Shown here one piece after another: positions 12,677 through 21,769 of a DNA stretch of 42,110 nt. Source of the DNA: CAZNER01 sp964572065 (GTDB lineage Bacteria; Patescibacteriota; Dojkabacteria; JAHIVN01); NCBI GenBank assembly GCA_964572065.1, contig CAZNER010000006.1, forward strand, positions 1 to 42,110, in the 5' to 3' direction. The notes beneath the pieces were generated by a model. The model saw nothing but the letters and a program-made list of their open reading frames with translations. It searched no databases and was not told the DNA's origin. The translations under genes were made by a program, and so were the position numbers. The first letter of the stretch is position 1. Each line of letters starts with the position of its first letter.

Positions 12677-12898
12677 TTAAATTATTATATTTAATAAAAA
12701 TACAAATACAGGAATAAAACATAGTAATATTTTTTGAGTAGTTTCCACCTTTGTAATTCTTCTATCTTGTTCTACCATCCATTTTATCATCCAAAGATTC
12801 ATGTCTTTGTTTGGTGGTAGTTTTGCATTACCATTTTTACTCTTAAATTCTTGTGCAAATTTTTTTATCTCGTTTATTACCTCTTCCATTTTTACCAT
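12677..12898 (-). CDS. membrane-anchored small protein with C-terminal helix
   Basis: A 73-residue protein. The first ~50 residues are soluble and helical (EEVINEIKKFAQEFKSKNGN, then WMVEQDRRITKVETTQKI), and the last ~20 are a membrane helix (LLCFIPVFVFLLNIII). This tail-anchored layout is common in small phage proteins near the holin. GAGGG lies 7 bases before the ATG. It overlaps the long tail protein upstream by 7 bases. Confidence 0.55.
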   Translation of the reverse strand: MVKMEEVINEIKKFAQEFKSKNGNAKLPPNKDMNLWMIKWMVEQDRRITKVETTQKILLCFIPVFVFLLNIII

Positions 12899-14847
12899 GT
12901 TTTTTCCCTCGAGTATTCTAATTCAAGCTTCCACTCTCTTATCCTTGGAGCTCCTTTTATTGTTCTGAAATGAAAATTCTTTATATAATAATATCCATCA
13001 AGACAGTCCCCTAAGCCAGATATAGCAATCTCTTCGTGCTGATTCATAATATCATGTATATTAGTAAACTTTGCATGGAATATATCTAAGTCCCCACTTT
13101 CTTCTATCCATTCCCACCCAATCAAAGTTAGTGGTTCTCTGCCTATTCCCTCATCATAGGTAGCCCAATTATCTGACCAGAATCCAAACTTGTTTATTTC
13201 TTTTGATATTGTTCTCTGTTCTCCATCTCTGAATCTTGGTGGGGATAAGTGTATGGTTGGGTGTGATTCACTGGCAATTGTGAATACGTCACAGGAGCCA
13301 CAAGTGAAATACCAGATAGGCGAAGTTGCCACTGATTCTCCATTATCCATAACAACATACCAGCCATATTCTTCTTCACAATCTAGGTCATTCCAGTTTA
13401 CGCTTACAGTTTGACCTCCTTCTCCTGTTGCAGTTCCTATCAGGTTATCCTCATCGTCATAAAAATTAACAGTGGTCTCTCCCTGTCCTTCAGGAATTGT
13501 CACATTTAGTTCTGAAGTGCCCCATTCTGCATTTGAAGCATAATCTGTAGGTCCACCTTCTCCTGGGTCATCTGGAGCATTTAATTCTAAAAGTTCCAAA
13601 TATCTTATTTCACCACTTAGACCAAAGTGAGTAGTTGCTCCAGTATAATCGTATGTTGAGTAAGCATATACATACCTGTAAGCGTCAGTTACGCAAGATA
13701 CTGACATAGTATCAAGTAGAGTAGTCCTATCGGCTTCTTTATAGACTTTACAAGTAGTTATATTACTTCCAGAGCTTCTTTCTATGGTAAAGTAATATTT
13801 CCATCCAGCAACAGCATTTTTCCAGTGGTCAGAAGTTCCTCCCCAAGCTGTGAGAGTTACCCACAAGTCTCTTTGGTCTTGGTAGTTCCAAGACAACGCC
13901 ATTCCTTGACCGCTCATTCCATCGTTTATTTGAGTGTTGATATTGCTTATTCCCCAAATAGTAAACAGTCCGGGATAAGCTGACCCGCCAATATATTCCA
14001 TAGCAGTACACTCGCTCATCACTTGGTGCTTAATAGCATCAAAGTGTCCAGCTCCGTAACTTTTGATTACATAACCATCATCGAGTCTTCTATTAACCTT
14101 TGTACATTGAATTTGTGTCGCACTTACAACCTCATATTCACCAGTAGTTCCATTTTCTATAAACGTAGTATAATTTACGCATTGACTTGTATCTGGTGTT
14201 GGTGGTGTATAAGAATCAACTGCAACAATATTTAAATTTCTAACGTTCCCACTCATAAAACTTAAAGGGTCTTGTCCAGATACACTTGCTCCTCCACCAA
14301 TCAAGTGAGAATAAGGTAAATCCTCTACAGTGATAGCAAGAGTATCAACCAATACAGTCCTTGCGGCATCAGTATAAATATAAAGTGTCACATCAGATAC
14401 AGTATGTTCAGCAGTAAACCAATATCTCGTACCAACAGAAGGTCCAGCATAAGTATCTGTATTGTCTAAATTTTTATCTCTAAGCAGAATATCTAAATTA
14501 GTACCAACGTTTGTTGGATTATAAAATTCGGCTACCCATCCGCCAGTGCCCCAAGCACGATTTGCATATCCAAGAGACGCTGTTCTACTTGGTTGACCGT
14601 CTGTATACGACAAACCTAAGATAACTATGGATGATTTTTGTCTATTTCCACCAACAGTAATGTCTGTAACTTGTCCATCACATTGAAGTGTACATGAACT
14701 GAAATAACCGTCACCATAATCTTTGAATACAAGATACTCGTCTCCAGCATCAGCTTCAACACTATCATAAGATAATGAAGCAGAGCTTACTATCGTAATG
14801 ACATTTGTATTATCGTATTCAGTGTAGGTGTTATAATTTTCAGCCAT
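12892..14847 (-). CDS. large modular tail-tip/receptor-binding protein
   Basis: A 651-residue protein. Two similar ~200-residue jelly-roll-like domains run from about residues 15-215 and 225-425; both have a D-GY-x-FK/KSYG start and a 'TLLDT/VLVDT' strand before a final 'GNVRNLNIVA/GEIRYLELLEL'. These look like concanavalin/LamG-type carbohydrate-binding units. A fibronectin-III-like domain (about 440-525) follows. A C-terminal ~120-residue domain (FWSDNWATYDEG, then LELEYS) is shared with the next protein. It probably recognises the host surface. Eleven cysteines. GGAGG lies 7 bases before the ATG. Confidence 0.7.
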   Translation of the reverse strand: MAENYNTYTEYDNTNVITIVSSASLSYDSVEADAGDEYLVFKDYGDGYFSSCTLQCDGQVTDITVGGNRQKSSIVILGLSYTDGQPSRTASLGYANRAWGTGGWVAEFYNPTNVGTNLDILLRDKNLDNTDTYAGPSVGTRYWFTAEHTVSDVTLYIYTDAARTVLVDTLAITVEDLPYSHLIGGGASVSGQDPLSFMSGNVRNLNIVAVDSYTPPTPDTSQCVNYTTFIENGTTGEYEVVSATQIQCTKVNRRLDDGYVIKSYGAGHFDAIKHQVMSECTAMEYIGGSAYPGLFTIWGISNINTQINDGMSGQGMALSWNYQDQRDLWVTLTAWGGTSDHWKNAVAGWKYYFTIERSSGSNITTCKVYKEADRTTLLDTMSVSCVTDAYRYVYAYSTYDYTGATTHFGLSGEIRYLELLELNAPDDPGEGGPTDYASNAEWGTSELNVTIPEGQGETTVNFYDDEDNLIGTATGEGGQTVSVNWNDLDCEEEYGWYVVMDNGESVATSPIWYFTCGSCDVFTIASESHPTIHLSPPRFRDGEQRTISKEINKFGFWSDNWATYDEGIGREPLTLIGWEWIEESGDLDIFHAKFTNIHDIMNQHEEIAISGLGDCLDGYYYIKNFHFRTIKGAPRIREWKLELEYSREKTW

Positions 14848-14848
14848 C

Positions 14849-16255
14849 TTATTCCTCCAAGTTGGAATACTCTAGTTCTATTATCCATTCAAATGTAAGT
14901 GGTTTATCAGTTATCTTTTTCCATCCAAAGCTTATAATTTTAAAAGTTTCATCAAATCTTCCACCAAGTCCTAAAGTCGTTACATCGCCACCGTATTCAG
15001 CTATTCCTCTTATGCACTCCATCTTGGTGCAAGCATCACTGCCATATTCCATTCCAGTAATTACCATTGATTTTTTGTTTCTTCCAATATCATAGACAGC
15101 TCGATTTCCACTCCAAAAGTTAAGCATTTTAATATTTCTGTCATGGTCTACTGATACTTCTAAAGGTTTGTTTAGAGTACAGGTAACTTCAGAATCGTAG
15201 TCTATAACTGCGTATTCTTGTGTGGTTCTTATTTCTGGATTTAAAGCTGCATAGTAACTAACTACAGCATATACTTGAGTACAGTGAATCCAGCCAGTTG
15301 TATTTTTCAATTCTACTCCTATTTGTAAATTATCAATTTGGTCCCAGCTCCAAGCAGTTCCAGTACTCGGGTTTACAGTCCAAGTGTGTGCATAGGTCGA
15401 CCATATATTACTTATATCATGCAGTCCTTCACCATATTCAGTACCACCTATTTTTATAACTGCTTGAGCTTCTGGGTCTGTACCAGCTTCTCCAAGAGTT
15501 ACATAAAATACAGTGACACTTATAATTGTACCAGCTTCAGTAGTATGGTTTGGGATGTTATATAAATCTCTCTTTGCTGCTCCTCCGCCATCTCCATCCC
15601 AATTATAGATTGTATCTTTATTGGTTTTCAGATATGGATTTGCTTCATCAACCATTTCATAGTTATCAGCAAGAGGGTCTGAAGGATTATTTAATATACA
15701 TTCTTCTTTATCACCTGTTGCATTAGGTCTAAGTGTAAGATTTACTTGATAATCAGTTAATGTTGGGCTGCTTACTTTAACGCCCATTTCAAAGTCATTT
15801 AAGTCAGCCCATTGCCAGCTTGTTGCAGTAGAAGGATTTGTATTCCAAACATAGTTGAAAGTGCCATAGCTAGTAGTCAAGTCTTTATCATCAGACTCAT
15901 ATATTACTCCGTCAGTACATTCACTAGGATTTGTAGTCAGTATTATTTTATATACTCCATTTTCATGTTGTGAATATAGGTGAGATTTTGCCCTAGCATA
16001 AATTTGAATATAATTTATTGCTCCAGAAAGACCGCTCCAATCAGTTTCATCAGTGGTATAGAGGTCTCTATTGGTATCAGTTGCATCACTATACACGTAA
16101 TCAGTGTCATCATTATAAGCGTCTTTTGATTCATCTACACACTCATAATTGTTAGTTTGTCCTTCTGGGCTCAAATCAGTGACACAACCATCTCCAGAAG
16201 GATATACGTATAATTTTTTCCCAGGCTGTGTTTGTGATATAGTGAATGTACCCAT
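14849..16255 (-). CDS. tail protein with duplicated beta-domains and shared C-terminal domain
   Basis: A 468-residue protein. After a short N-terminal strand region, two similar domains (about residues 55-180 and 210-350) each carry a WTVNPSTGTAWSWDQIDNLQ-like segment (WNTNPSTATSWQWADLNDFE in the first), a repeat type I know from phage tail and fibre proteins. The C-terminal ~100 residues (FWSGNRAVYDIGRNKKSMVI, ending WIIELEYS) match the end of the neighbouring 651-residue protein, suggesting a common docking domain. Start after GAGGAAATT. It probably forms part of the tail tip or baseplate. Confidence 0.65.
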   Translation of the reverse strand: MGTFTISQTQPGKKLYVYPSGDGCVTDLSPEGQTNNYECVDESKDAYNDDTDYVYSDATDTNRDLYTTDETDWSGLSGAINYIQIYARAKSHLYSQHENGVYKIILTTNPSECTDGVIYESDDKDLTTSYGTFNYVWNTNPSTATSWQWADLNDFEMGVKVSSPTLTDYQVNLTLRPNATGDKEECILNNPSDPLADNYEMVDEANPYLKTNKDTIYNWDGDGGGAAKRDLYNIPNHTTEAGTIISVTVFYVTLGEAGTDPEAQAVIKIGGTEYGEGLHDISNIWSTYAHTWTVNPSTGTAWSWDQIDNLQIGVELKNTTGWIHCTQVYAVVSYYAALNPEIRTTQEYAVIDYDSEVTCTLNKPLEVSVDHDRNIKMLNFWSGNRAVYDIGRNKKSMVITGMEYGSDACTKMECIRGIAEYGGDVTTLGLGGRFDETFKIISFGWKKITDKPLTFEWIIELEYSNLEE

Positions 16256-16263
16256 AATTTCCT

Positions 16264-16818
16264 CTATAGTCTAAATGGAATCGCCACCCAAACATCTTTC
16301 CAAGTAGCATCATTGCTGTGATACAGGTGACAGTATTGGTCACAGTTAACCTCAACTTTTAAATAGAGTCTTTCTTTATCAGTAATTTTCTTTTCTTCCC
16401 ACACGTCAATCCAAAATGGGTATACTACTTCATCGCCCACACTGAGACTAGCATCCCAAGCAAGAGTATCGCTTACAGTCACCCATCCAGTTGTAGCGAG
16501 TTCACTGGCAGTATTATCTTCGTGCATTTTACAAACTGTTACCCTATATGAAGTAACTGTAGATGTTGCTTCACTGGCTACAAGGCAGATGTTTCCTTGT
16601 ATTACTCCTTCAATGTAGTAAGTCTTTTTAATGTGACGATTATATAAAAATTGATGTGTGATGGAAGCTTCAGAAGTCTCAGACGTAGAGCAACCATCGC
16701 TAATGTAATCTCTTTCTAGTAAAAAATGATGATTTGCAAACGCTCCAAATGATTCATACCAATCGTAGGTGTAAAACCCATAAAAATCTATTACTTCCCT
16801 TTGGTCATTAACTGACAT
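16264..16818 (-). CDS. virion structural protein, beta-rich
   Basis: A 184-residue, strand-rich protein with many aromatic residues (VIDFYGFYTYDWYESFGAF) and six cysteines. The middle resembles a beta-sandwich (TVTSYRVTVCKM, DEVVYPFWIDVW). No family was recognised. The position between the C1q/TNF-like protein and the tail-tip proteins, and overlap with the upstream gene (ATG at the preceding stop), support a tail role. GAGGGG lies about 10 bases before the ATG. Confidence 0.5.
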   Translation of the reverse strand: MSVNDQREVIDFYGFYTYDWYESFGAFANHHFLLERDYISDGCSTSETSEASITHQFLYNRHIKKTYYIEGVIQGNICLVASEATSTVTSYRVTVCKMHEDNTASELATTGWVTVSDTLAWDASLSVGDEVVYPFWIDVWEEKKITDKERLYLKVEVNCDQYCHLYHSNDATWKDVWVAIPFRL

Positions 16819-17342
16819 TATCTCTCTACCCCTCCTCTAAATGATTCTAAACCTCCACGGTCATTATCCCACCCTCTCATTGGAATAAACTCTACAGTGA
16901 GTCGTGAAGAATTTGCATATGTGTAAGCTCCATTTCCTGTAGGTAAGCTGTAAATCTGAATGTAATCCCCCTTTTGTAGCAACAATATGAATGTCAAGCT
17001 TATTGATGTGGCTATATTCATACTTTGTGCTCCATCTCCTTGAACAGTTGCAAGGGTATTAGTTCCAGCCATAGAACTCCCATTTTTATATATTTTTGTT
17101 AATATTTCAATATCTGTTTCTTCATATGAAAAAAAGCTGCACTCGAATGTAATTTTGTAATACCCAGTTCCGTGCCTATTTAGTATTATTTTTGTTGAAT
17201 CTGTGACATAGGTAAAGTTAGATGTACGGAATGACTGAGTGTCCCAAGTATGAAAAACCCCACCATTCAACAGTTGATTTCCACCTACATCATAGAGTTG
17301 TATTGCAGGTATTGCTGGATTTAAATTTCTACTTCTAGTCAT
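16818..17342 (-). CDS. C1q/TNF-like jelly-roll virion protein
   Basis: A 174-residue protein. The core (NLNPAIPAIQLYDVGGNQLL, then GTGYYKITFECSFFSY, SMAGTNTLATVQGDG, SLTFILLLQKGDYIQIY) has the strand order of C1q/TNF-like jelly rolls, with 'GYYKI' and 'L-x-kGD-i-i'. Phages use these as fibre-head or decoration domains that trimerise. It lies directly after the tape-measure gene, where tail-tip proteins are expected. GAGGT precedes the ATG by 3-4 bases. Confidence 0.6.
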   Translation of the reverse strand: MTRSRNLNPAIPAIQLYDVGGNQLLNGGVFHTWDTQSFRTSNFTYVTDSTKIILNRHGTGYYKITFECSFFSYEETDIEILTKIYKNGSSMAGTNTLATVQGDGAQSMNIATSISLTFILLLQKGDYIQIYSLPTGNGAYTYANSSRLTVEFIPMRGWDNDRGGLESFRGGVER

Positions 17343-17343
17343 T

Positions 17344-20199
17344 TTACCTCATCCTATAGTTACTTTTTCCTGCTTTATTTAGTATCTGGGAATTTTTAGC
17401 TACAGCTAATAAAGCAGCAAGTTTTTCGGCACTACCAAGTTCGGCTATTTCTTTTACACTAATTGTAAGATTTTCAATTACAACTCCACCACCAGTCTCA
17501 CTACCTGCTGCTCCTACACTCTCTCCTCTGTGTAGTAAAGCAAGTCCTGTTTCTGGTACGTAAGAGATACCTCTTTCATAACTTTTAAGTTTTTTAAGCA
17601 TCCATTCCATGTGTGAAGCACCACGACCGCCCATTCCAGGCATTGCTAAAGCTTGTTCCAGAGTTAAGATTGCATTATCCTTAGCTGTTAACGAAGCTTC
17701 TGCACTACCTTTCATTCCAGTAGCACTTTCTTTCATAGCTGCAACATCTATACCAAATAATTCTTCAATACTTGTTATTTGTTCTGGGGTAAGCTCACTA
17801 ATTTTTTTAATTAATTTATCAGCTTGTATAATAATATCATCAGTTGTATTTCTCCAGTTGTCAGCTCTGTCTTTCAATAACCCTTCTTCATATAGAATAG
17901 TTTCATCTAAATCTGCTATTTGTTGGTCATAATTATACTCGAGCATATAGGTCTCATGTTCTTTATCAGCAATGGTTTTATCTATAAGTTCTTTTGCCTG
18001 TTCATAAGCAACATATTGAGAGACTGTCTCTGCTTTGGTATTTTCCATATTTTCTAATCTAAGTTTTGCTGCTTGTATTTGAAGTGCTTTCATTCTTTTT
18101 TGTTCACTTCTTGATAGCCCTCTTCTTTTACTCATTCCAACAAGCTGAAGTTTTAACATTTCTATATTTACTAATCTAAGTGCAATGTTCATTTTATTTA
18201 TTGTTTCTGTGTCTGTTTTTACTGCTTCATCATGCTCTCTTACAATTCTTACAGCTTCTTGCATGTCGTCATTGAGAACTTTGAATTGGTAACTTTCATC
18301 TACAAGTCCCATTTTTACATCATGCTTGGTATCTGCTAAATCTTGGTCGGCTTTCAGTTGTTTCATTTGCATGTTCAAAGTACCTTCAACTGTGCCACCC
18401 ATTTCTCCCCAGCCATATTTTAAGGGCTTCTCTAAATGTTCTTCCAGTTTTTCTGTATTAAATTCAATTTCATCTAGCTTTAATTGCAGGCTTTCTAAGT
18501 TTCTTATTCCACCAAGTATAGGCTCACCAAATGCACGGTTAAAATTGTCTTGTATTAAAGCAGATACTACTTGCATATTATCAAGAGTACCCATCATGTC
18601 TTCTAAATCTTCATCACCCCTCATATATGCTAAGTTTACTTCTTCTGCTTGTTTTAATATTTCCTTTTGTAACCCCAAGTAATCTGTTATTGCCTCACTT
18701 CTTTTTTCAGCTAGTTTTTTTTCGTATTCCTCTTTTTTCATATATGGCTTGCCTGCTTCAAATTGTGCTAGAGTCTCCTCTTCTATCCATCTCGCATCTG
18801 GATGTTGCTTCCTTAATTTTTTTACATCGTAATCTAGTCTTTGTCCTATAAGAGTTTCACGCCCAAATGCCTCTATTAGTGGTTCGGGAATATAGGTTTG
18901 TCCAGCATATTTGTGCATTAGGTTAAATTTCTCGGCGGATTGAGTAGCTTCGTCAATATGAGATTCTATTATATTCCATGCCAGTCCAATACCAGGAATT
19001 AAACTTTTTACATTTGCAAAAGTATCTACAAAATCTGTGACCCCTCTTTGTAATCCTAATGCGAGCTCATCCCATGCTTTACCTACTTCTCTTTGAGTTT
19101 GTTCCCAATCTTGCTGTATTTGATTTGATGCAAATTGTGATGTGTTTTTAATTTTATTAAAAGCTTCTTCGGTCCTGCCAGCAGAAACAGAAAGACGGTC
19201 CATATCATCTAACAATCCTTCAAGACCCTCATCACCTGCAAGAACCATAGCAACTCTTAAAGAACGTATATTTGGGATTAATTCATTAAGAACTATTTTT
19301 CCGTATTTCTTTGAAGCCTCAGCCATTTCTCCGAAGACTCCAGAAATACCTTTTATTCTAAGTGCAAGTCCACTAAGTTCTACCCCATATTTTTTGGCAG
19401 CTTTGGAAGCACCCTCTGATGGATTAATAATTCCTTGTAAACCCATGGCAAGTCCACGAGCAGCCATATCTAAGTGAAGACCATGCCTTGTAGTTGTGGA
19501 TAATGCAGCCATTAACTCTTCAAATTCAATTCCAGCTTGAGCAGCAATTGGAACTACATACCCAAGAGCTGATTCTAAATCTGCAAATTGAAACTTACCT
19601 CTAACCACTGACTGAAACAAAGTATCTGAAACTTTTGTGGCTTCATACACTGACATTCCATAAGTATTAAGAACAGTTGTAAAAATATCTACAGAAGTTC
19701 TAACATCTGACAATCCTGCAATAGAAGCTTTGGTCGCTGTATTTAATAAATTCATTGCATCTTTTGCATCAAATGCAGCAGACATAATATCATAAAGACC
19801 TTTAGTTAAATCACTTGTAGCTTGTCCTGTAGCTAATGCTAATCCTTCTATTCCAGATTTCATAGCAAGTAAAGCAGGTTCATAGTCTCCTGTCATAATT
19901 GTAGAAACTTCAGCTAATCTAGTTTCAAACTCTCTGAATTTTTGAACACTTTCTCGAGTATAATCGATTAATTTTTGTTGAGCACCCATAACTTGATTTA
20001 AAATTAAGTTATATCCGACAAATCTTAATGCTAAACTTTTTATTGCAGAGCCATGTTTTTTAGCTCCTGCTACTCCTTTCCTATTCATATCTTGTACAGA
20101 ATAGTTAATAGCATTTATACTACCATTAATTTGTTGGAGTTCTCCAAGCATTTGTTTAGCATTTGTAAGCATCTGAAGTTCTACTGTACTTTTTGCCAT
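17344..20199 (-). CDS. tail tape-measure protein (TP901-type)
   Basis: A 951-residue protein, the longest virion gene. The N-terminal ~330 residues (QMLTNAKQMLGELQQINGSI, then FREFETRLAEVSTIM, LTKGLYDIMSAAFDA, ALGYVVPIAAQAGIEFEELM) follow the TP901 tape-measure domain pattern. Long charged coiled coils follow (about 400-850). The C-terminus is hydrophobic/Gly-rich. The family sets tail length, roughly 1.5 angstrom per residue, so ~140 nm. ATG 20199 was chosen for AAGGA upstream; a TTG 36 bases earlier lacks one. It follows the frameshifted chaperone, the usual order. Confidence 0.9.
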   Translation of the reverse strand: MAKSTVELQMLTNAKQMLGELQQINGSINAINYSVQDMNRKGVAGAKKHGSAIKSLALRFVGYNLILNQVMGAQQKLIDYTRESVQKFREFETRLAEVSTIMTGDYEPALLAMKSGIEGLALATGQATSDLTKGLYDIMSAAFDAKDAMNLLNTATKASIAGLSDVRTSVDIFTTVLNTYGMSVYEATKVSDTLFQSVVRGKFQFADLESALGYVVPIAAQAGIEFEELMAALSTTTRHGLHLDMAARGLAMGLQGIINPSEGASKAAKKYGVELSGLALRIKGISGVFGEMAEASKKYGKIVLNELIPNIRSLRVAMVLAGDEGLEGLLDDMDRLSVSAGRTEEAFNKIKNTSQFASNQIQQDWEQTQREVGKAWDELALGLQRGVTDFVDTFANVKSLIPGIGLAWNIIESHIDEATQSAEKFNLMHKYAGQTYIPEPLIEAFGRETLIGQRLDYDVKKLRKQHPDARWIEEETLAQFEAGKPYMKKEEYEKKLAEKRSEAITDYLGLQKEILKQAEEVNLAYMRGDEDLEDMMGTLDNMQVVSALIQDNFNRAFGEPILGGIRNLESLQLKLDEIEFNTEKLEEHLEKPLKYGWGEMGGTVEGTLNMQMKQLKADQDLADTKHDVKMGLVDESYQFKVLNDDMQEAVRIVREHDEAVKTDTETINKMNIALRLVNIEMLKLQLVGMSKRRGLSRSEQKRMKALQIQAAKLRLENMENTKAETVSQYVAYEQAKELIDKTIADKEHETYMLEYNYDQQIADLDETILYEEGLLKDRADNWRNTTDDIIIQADKLIKKISELTPEQITSIEELFGIDVAAMKESATGMKGSAEASLTAKDNAILTLEQALAMPGMGGRGASHMEWMLKKLKSYERGISYVPETGLALLHRGESVGAAGSETGGGVVIENLTISVKEIAELGSAEKLAALLAVAKNSQILNKAGKSNYRMR

Positions 20200-20200
20200 A

Positions 20201-20440
20201 TTAATTCCTTGGTCTTTGTTTTTTTCTTCTTTCAATCATGTCTTTTGATGATTGAGGTAAACCTTTTTCAATATAAGGCTTTCCACTTTCAATTTTTCTC
20301 TTTTTTTGTAGCGTTGCAATAATACTCTTGAATCTCCAATAGTTCATAGAGAGTATTTCGTCAAGTCCACCTTTCTCAAGATACAATATATTAATTGATT
20401 CTTGAAATGCTTTTAATTCTTCTTCCCAGTAGATTTTAAC
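20201..20440 (-). CDS. -1 frameshift extension of the tail assembly chaperone (gpT-like)
   Basis: This frame has no good start of its own. It is open from the A-rich stretch at 20440-20446 to the stop at 20201, giving VKIYWEEELKAFQESINILY then GGLDEILSMNYWRFKSIIAT. The latter is the hydrophobic-aromatic second half typical of Siphoviridae G-T chaperone fusions. Joined to the upstream product by -1 slippage, it would give a 191-residue fusion. It ends 1 base before the tape-measure ATG, exactly where lambda-like gpT lies. An internal start giving 61 residues is possible but unlikely. Confidence 0.75.
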   Translation of the reverse strand, partial: VKIYWEEELKAFQESINILYLEKGGLDEILSMNYWRFKSIIATLQKKRKIESGKPYIEKGLPQSSKDMIERRKKQRPRN

Positions 20441-20775
20441 TTTTTGCGTTTTTGGGTCTTTCGACCCTTGCGAAAATTTTCGACATAGTAGATATTTTCT
20501 TTTCCAGCTTCATACACTGCATTAAATAATTGTGTGAGTGTAACAGGATGTTTTAGAAAATTCTTTAACTCCTCAAAATCACAATTTGGGTCAAGTTCAA
20601 GCATAGTCTCATATATTACATAATATTTAAATTGACTGCTAGCTTTTTCCTCACTCCATTTTTCTTTCTTTTGGTCAGCAGCAAGTCGAGCTAATGCTTT
20701 TTCGTGTTTTTCTATAGTCCAAGCTGGCATATCGAAAGGCTCGCCATTATTTACACATTTTACGGTGTATTTCAT
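20413..20775 (-). CDS. tail assembly chaperone (gpG-like)
   Basis: A 120-residue protein upstream of the tape measure. It is helical, with DMPAWTIEKHEKALARLAAD (about 15-34) and FLKHPVTLTQLFNAVYEAGK (about 88-107), and ends in a Lys/Arg-rich tail encoded by A-rich DNA. Position, size and the overlapping -1 frame identify it as the gpG-like chaperone that coats the tape measure during tail assembly. GAGGT precedes the ATG by about 6 bases. Confidence 0.75.
   Translation of the reverse strand: MKYTVKCVNNGEPFDMPAWTIEKHEKALARLAADQKKEKWSEEKASSQFKYYVIYETMLELDPNCDFEELKNFLKHPVTLTQLFNAVYEAGKENIYYVENFRKGRKTQKRKKLKSTGKKN
20440..20446 (-). promoter_or_regulatory. putative -1 ribosomal slippery site
   Basis: On the - strand the sequence reads C AAA AAG in the zero frame (CGC AAA AAG TTA). 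The AAA-AAG pair is the core of classic -1 sites such as A-AAA-AAG of dnaX. After slippage, translation reads GTT AAA ATC TAC TGG. C instead of A in the first position weakens the first re-pairing. Other A-runs just upstream (CCCAAAAAC) are alternatives. Confidence 0.55.
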
Positions 20776-20832
20776 ATTTTTACCTCTTTATATTTTTCAT
20801 CTAAATAAATAAGAAGGGAAAGATTAATTTCC

Positions 20833-21756
20833 CTATGCTGGTACTGAAGACACGATGTCAGTACAACTTGAAGGTTTGCAAGTAAATCCAGGTGAGTTCA
20901 TTATAGCTTCACCACTTAGATTTTCTTCTACACTTGAACTCTTCCATTCACAATTTGGTAATGTAATTCTAGGACAGCCTGAGCCTCCTAAATCTACCTG
21001 TAAATCAAAAGAGGTATTTGCAAGAACTTCAGCTATATGCTGAGCTCCACCACCATCAAGTGTTATGTCAACAGAACCTTCTACATCCATTTCACCTTCA
21101 ATCAAATATGATTTGTAAAGTGAATCATGGTCTGTATATCCTGTAAGTTTGTGTGATATTGTAATTTCAATACTGTTAGTACAAAATGCTATATGGTCTG
21201 TATTAACCACATGTCCACCAGTCTTTGTAATTTCTCCTGCAATATTAAATGCAAGATAATCTCCAGTCAAAGCTGTCGGTCTTGTACTTGTTTTATCAAC
21301 AGTTGTTACAATTGATTTAGCTTCAAAATCTATCACAACAAGATATTCAGTGCTCTTGGAGCCAGTAATTCTTACAGTTGAAGGTTTTAAGCCAACAACA
21401 TAATACTGACTAACATCATCTGAATCATCTTCTTCTTTATTTGTTTGAGTAAATAAAGCAATAGATTGAAGTGTACACTCTGAAGACCTGTTAATAACAT
21501 CATCTATCAAAGTGTCATCACACTGAGGAATATACTCCAAGTGGACTTTAGGTTCATGTGTCTGCTTCAACAGGTGACATGCTAAAGGTGACCCAATATC
21601 TCTGAGTACCTTATGCCTATCTCCAGTATCAATCCTTAAACTTTGGATTTTACATGATATTGGTAAAGTTGTAGAGCTTTCGCCACTACCATATGAATCT
21701 TCTATCCAATACCAAGCTTCACCCTGAAAAGGTTTTCCTAATTGGTCTAAAGTCAT
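20833..21756 (-). CDS. major tail tube protein
   Basis: A 307-residue beta-rich protein placed between the tail terminator and the chaperone, the standard siphovirus position of the tube protein. The N-terminal half contains SCKIQSLRIDTGDRHKVLRD and HLEYIPQCDDTLIDDVI; the C-terminal half has VEGSVDITLDGGGAQHIAEV and ends with two Cys. Nine cysteines are unusual for a tube protein and may form disulfides. A strong GGAGG lies 8 bases before the ATG. Called mainly by position, size and composition. Confidence 0.65.
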   Translation of the reverse strand: MTLDQLGKPFQGEAWYWIEDSYGSGESSTTLPISCKIQSLRIDTGDRHKVLRDIGSPLACHLLKQTHEPKVHLEYIPQCDDTLIDDVINRSSECTLQSIALFTQTNKEEDDSDDVSQYYVVGLKPSTVRITGSKSTEYLVVIDFEAKSIVTTVDKTSTRPTALTGDYLAFNIAGEITKTGGHVVNTDHIAFCTNSIEITISHKLTGYTDHDSLYKSYLIEGEMDVEGSVDITLDGGGAQHIAEVLANTSFDLQVDLGGSGCPRITLPNCEWKSSSVEENLSGEAIMNSPGFTCKPSSCTDIVSSVPA

Positions 21757-21769
21757 TTTTTATCCTCCG

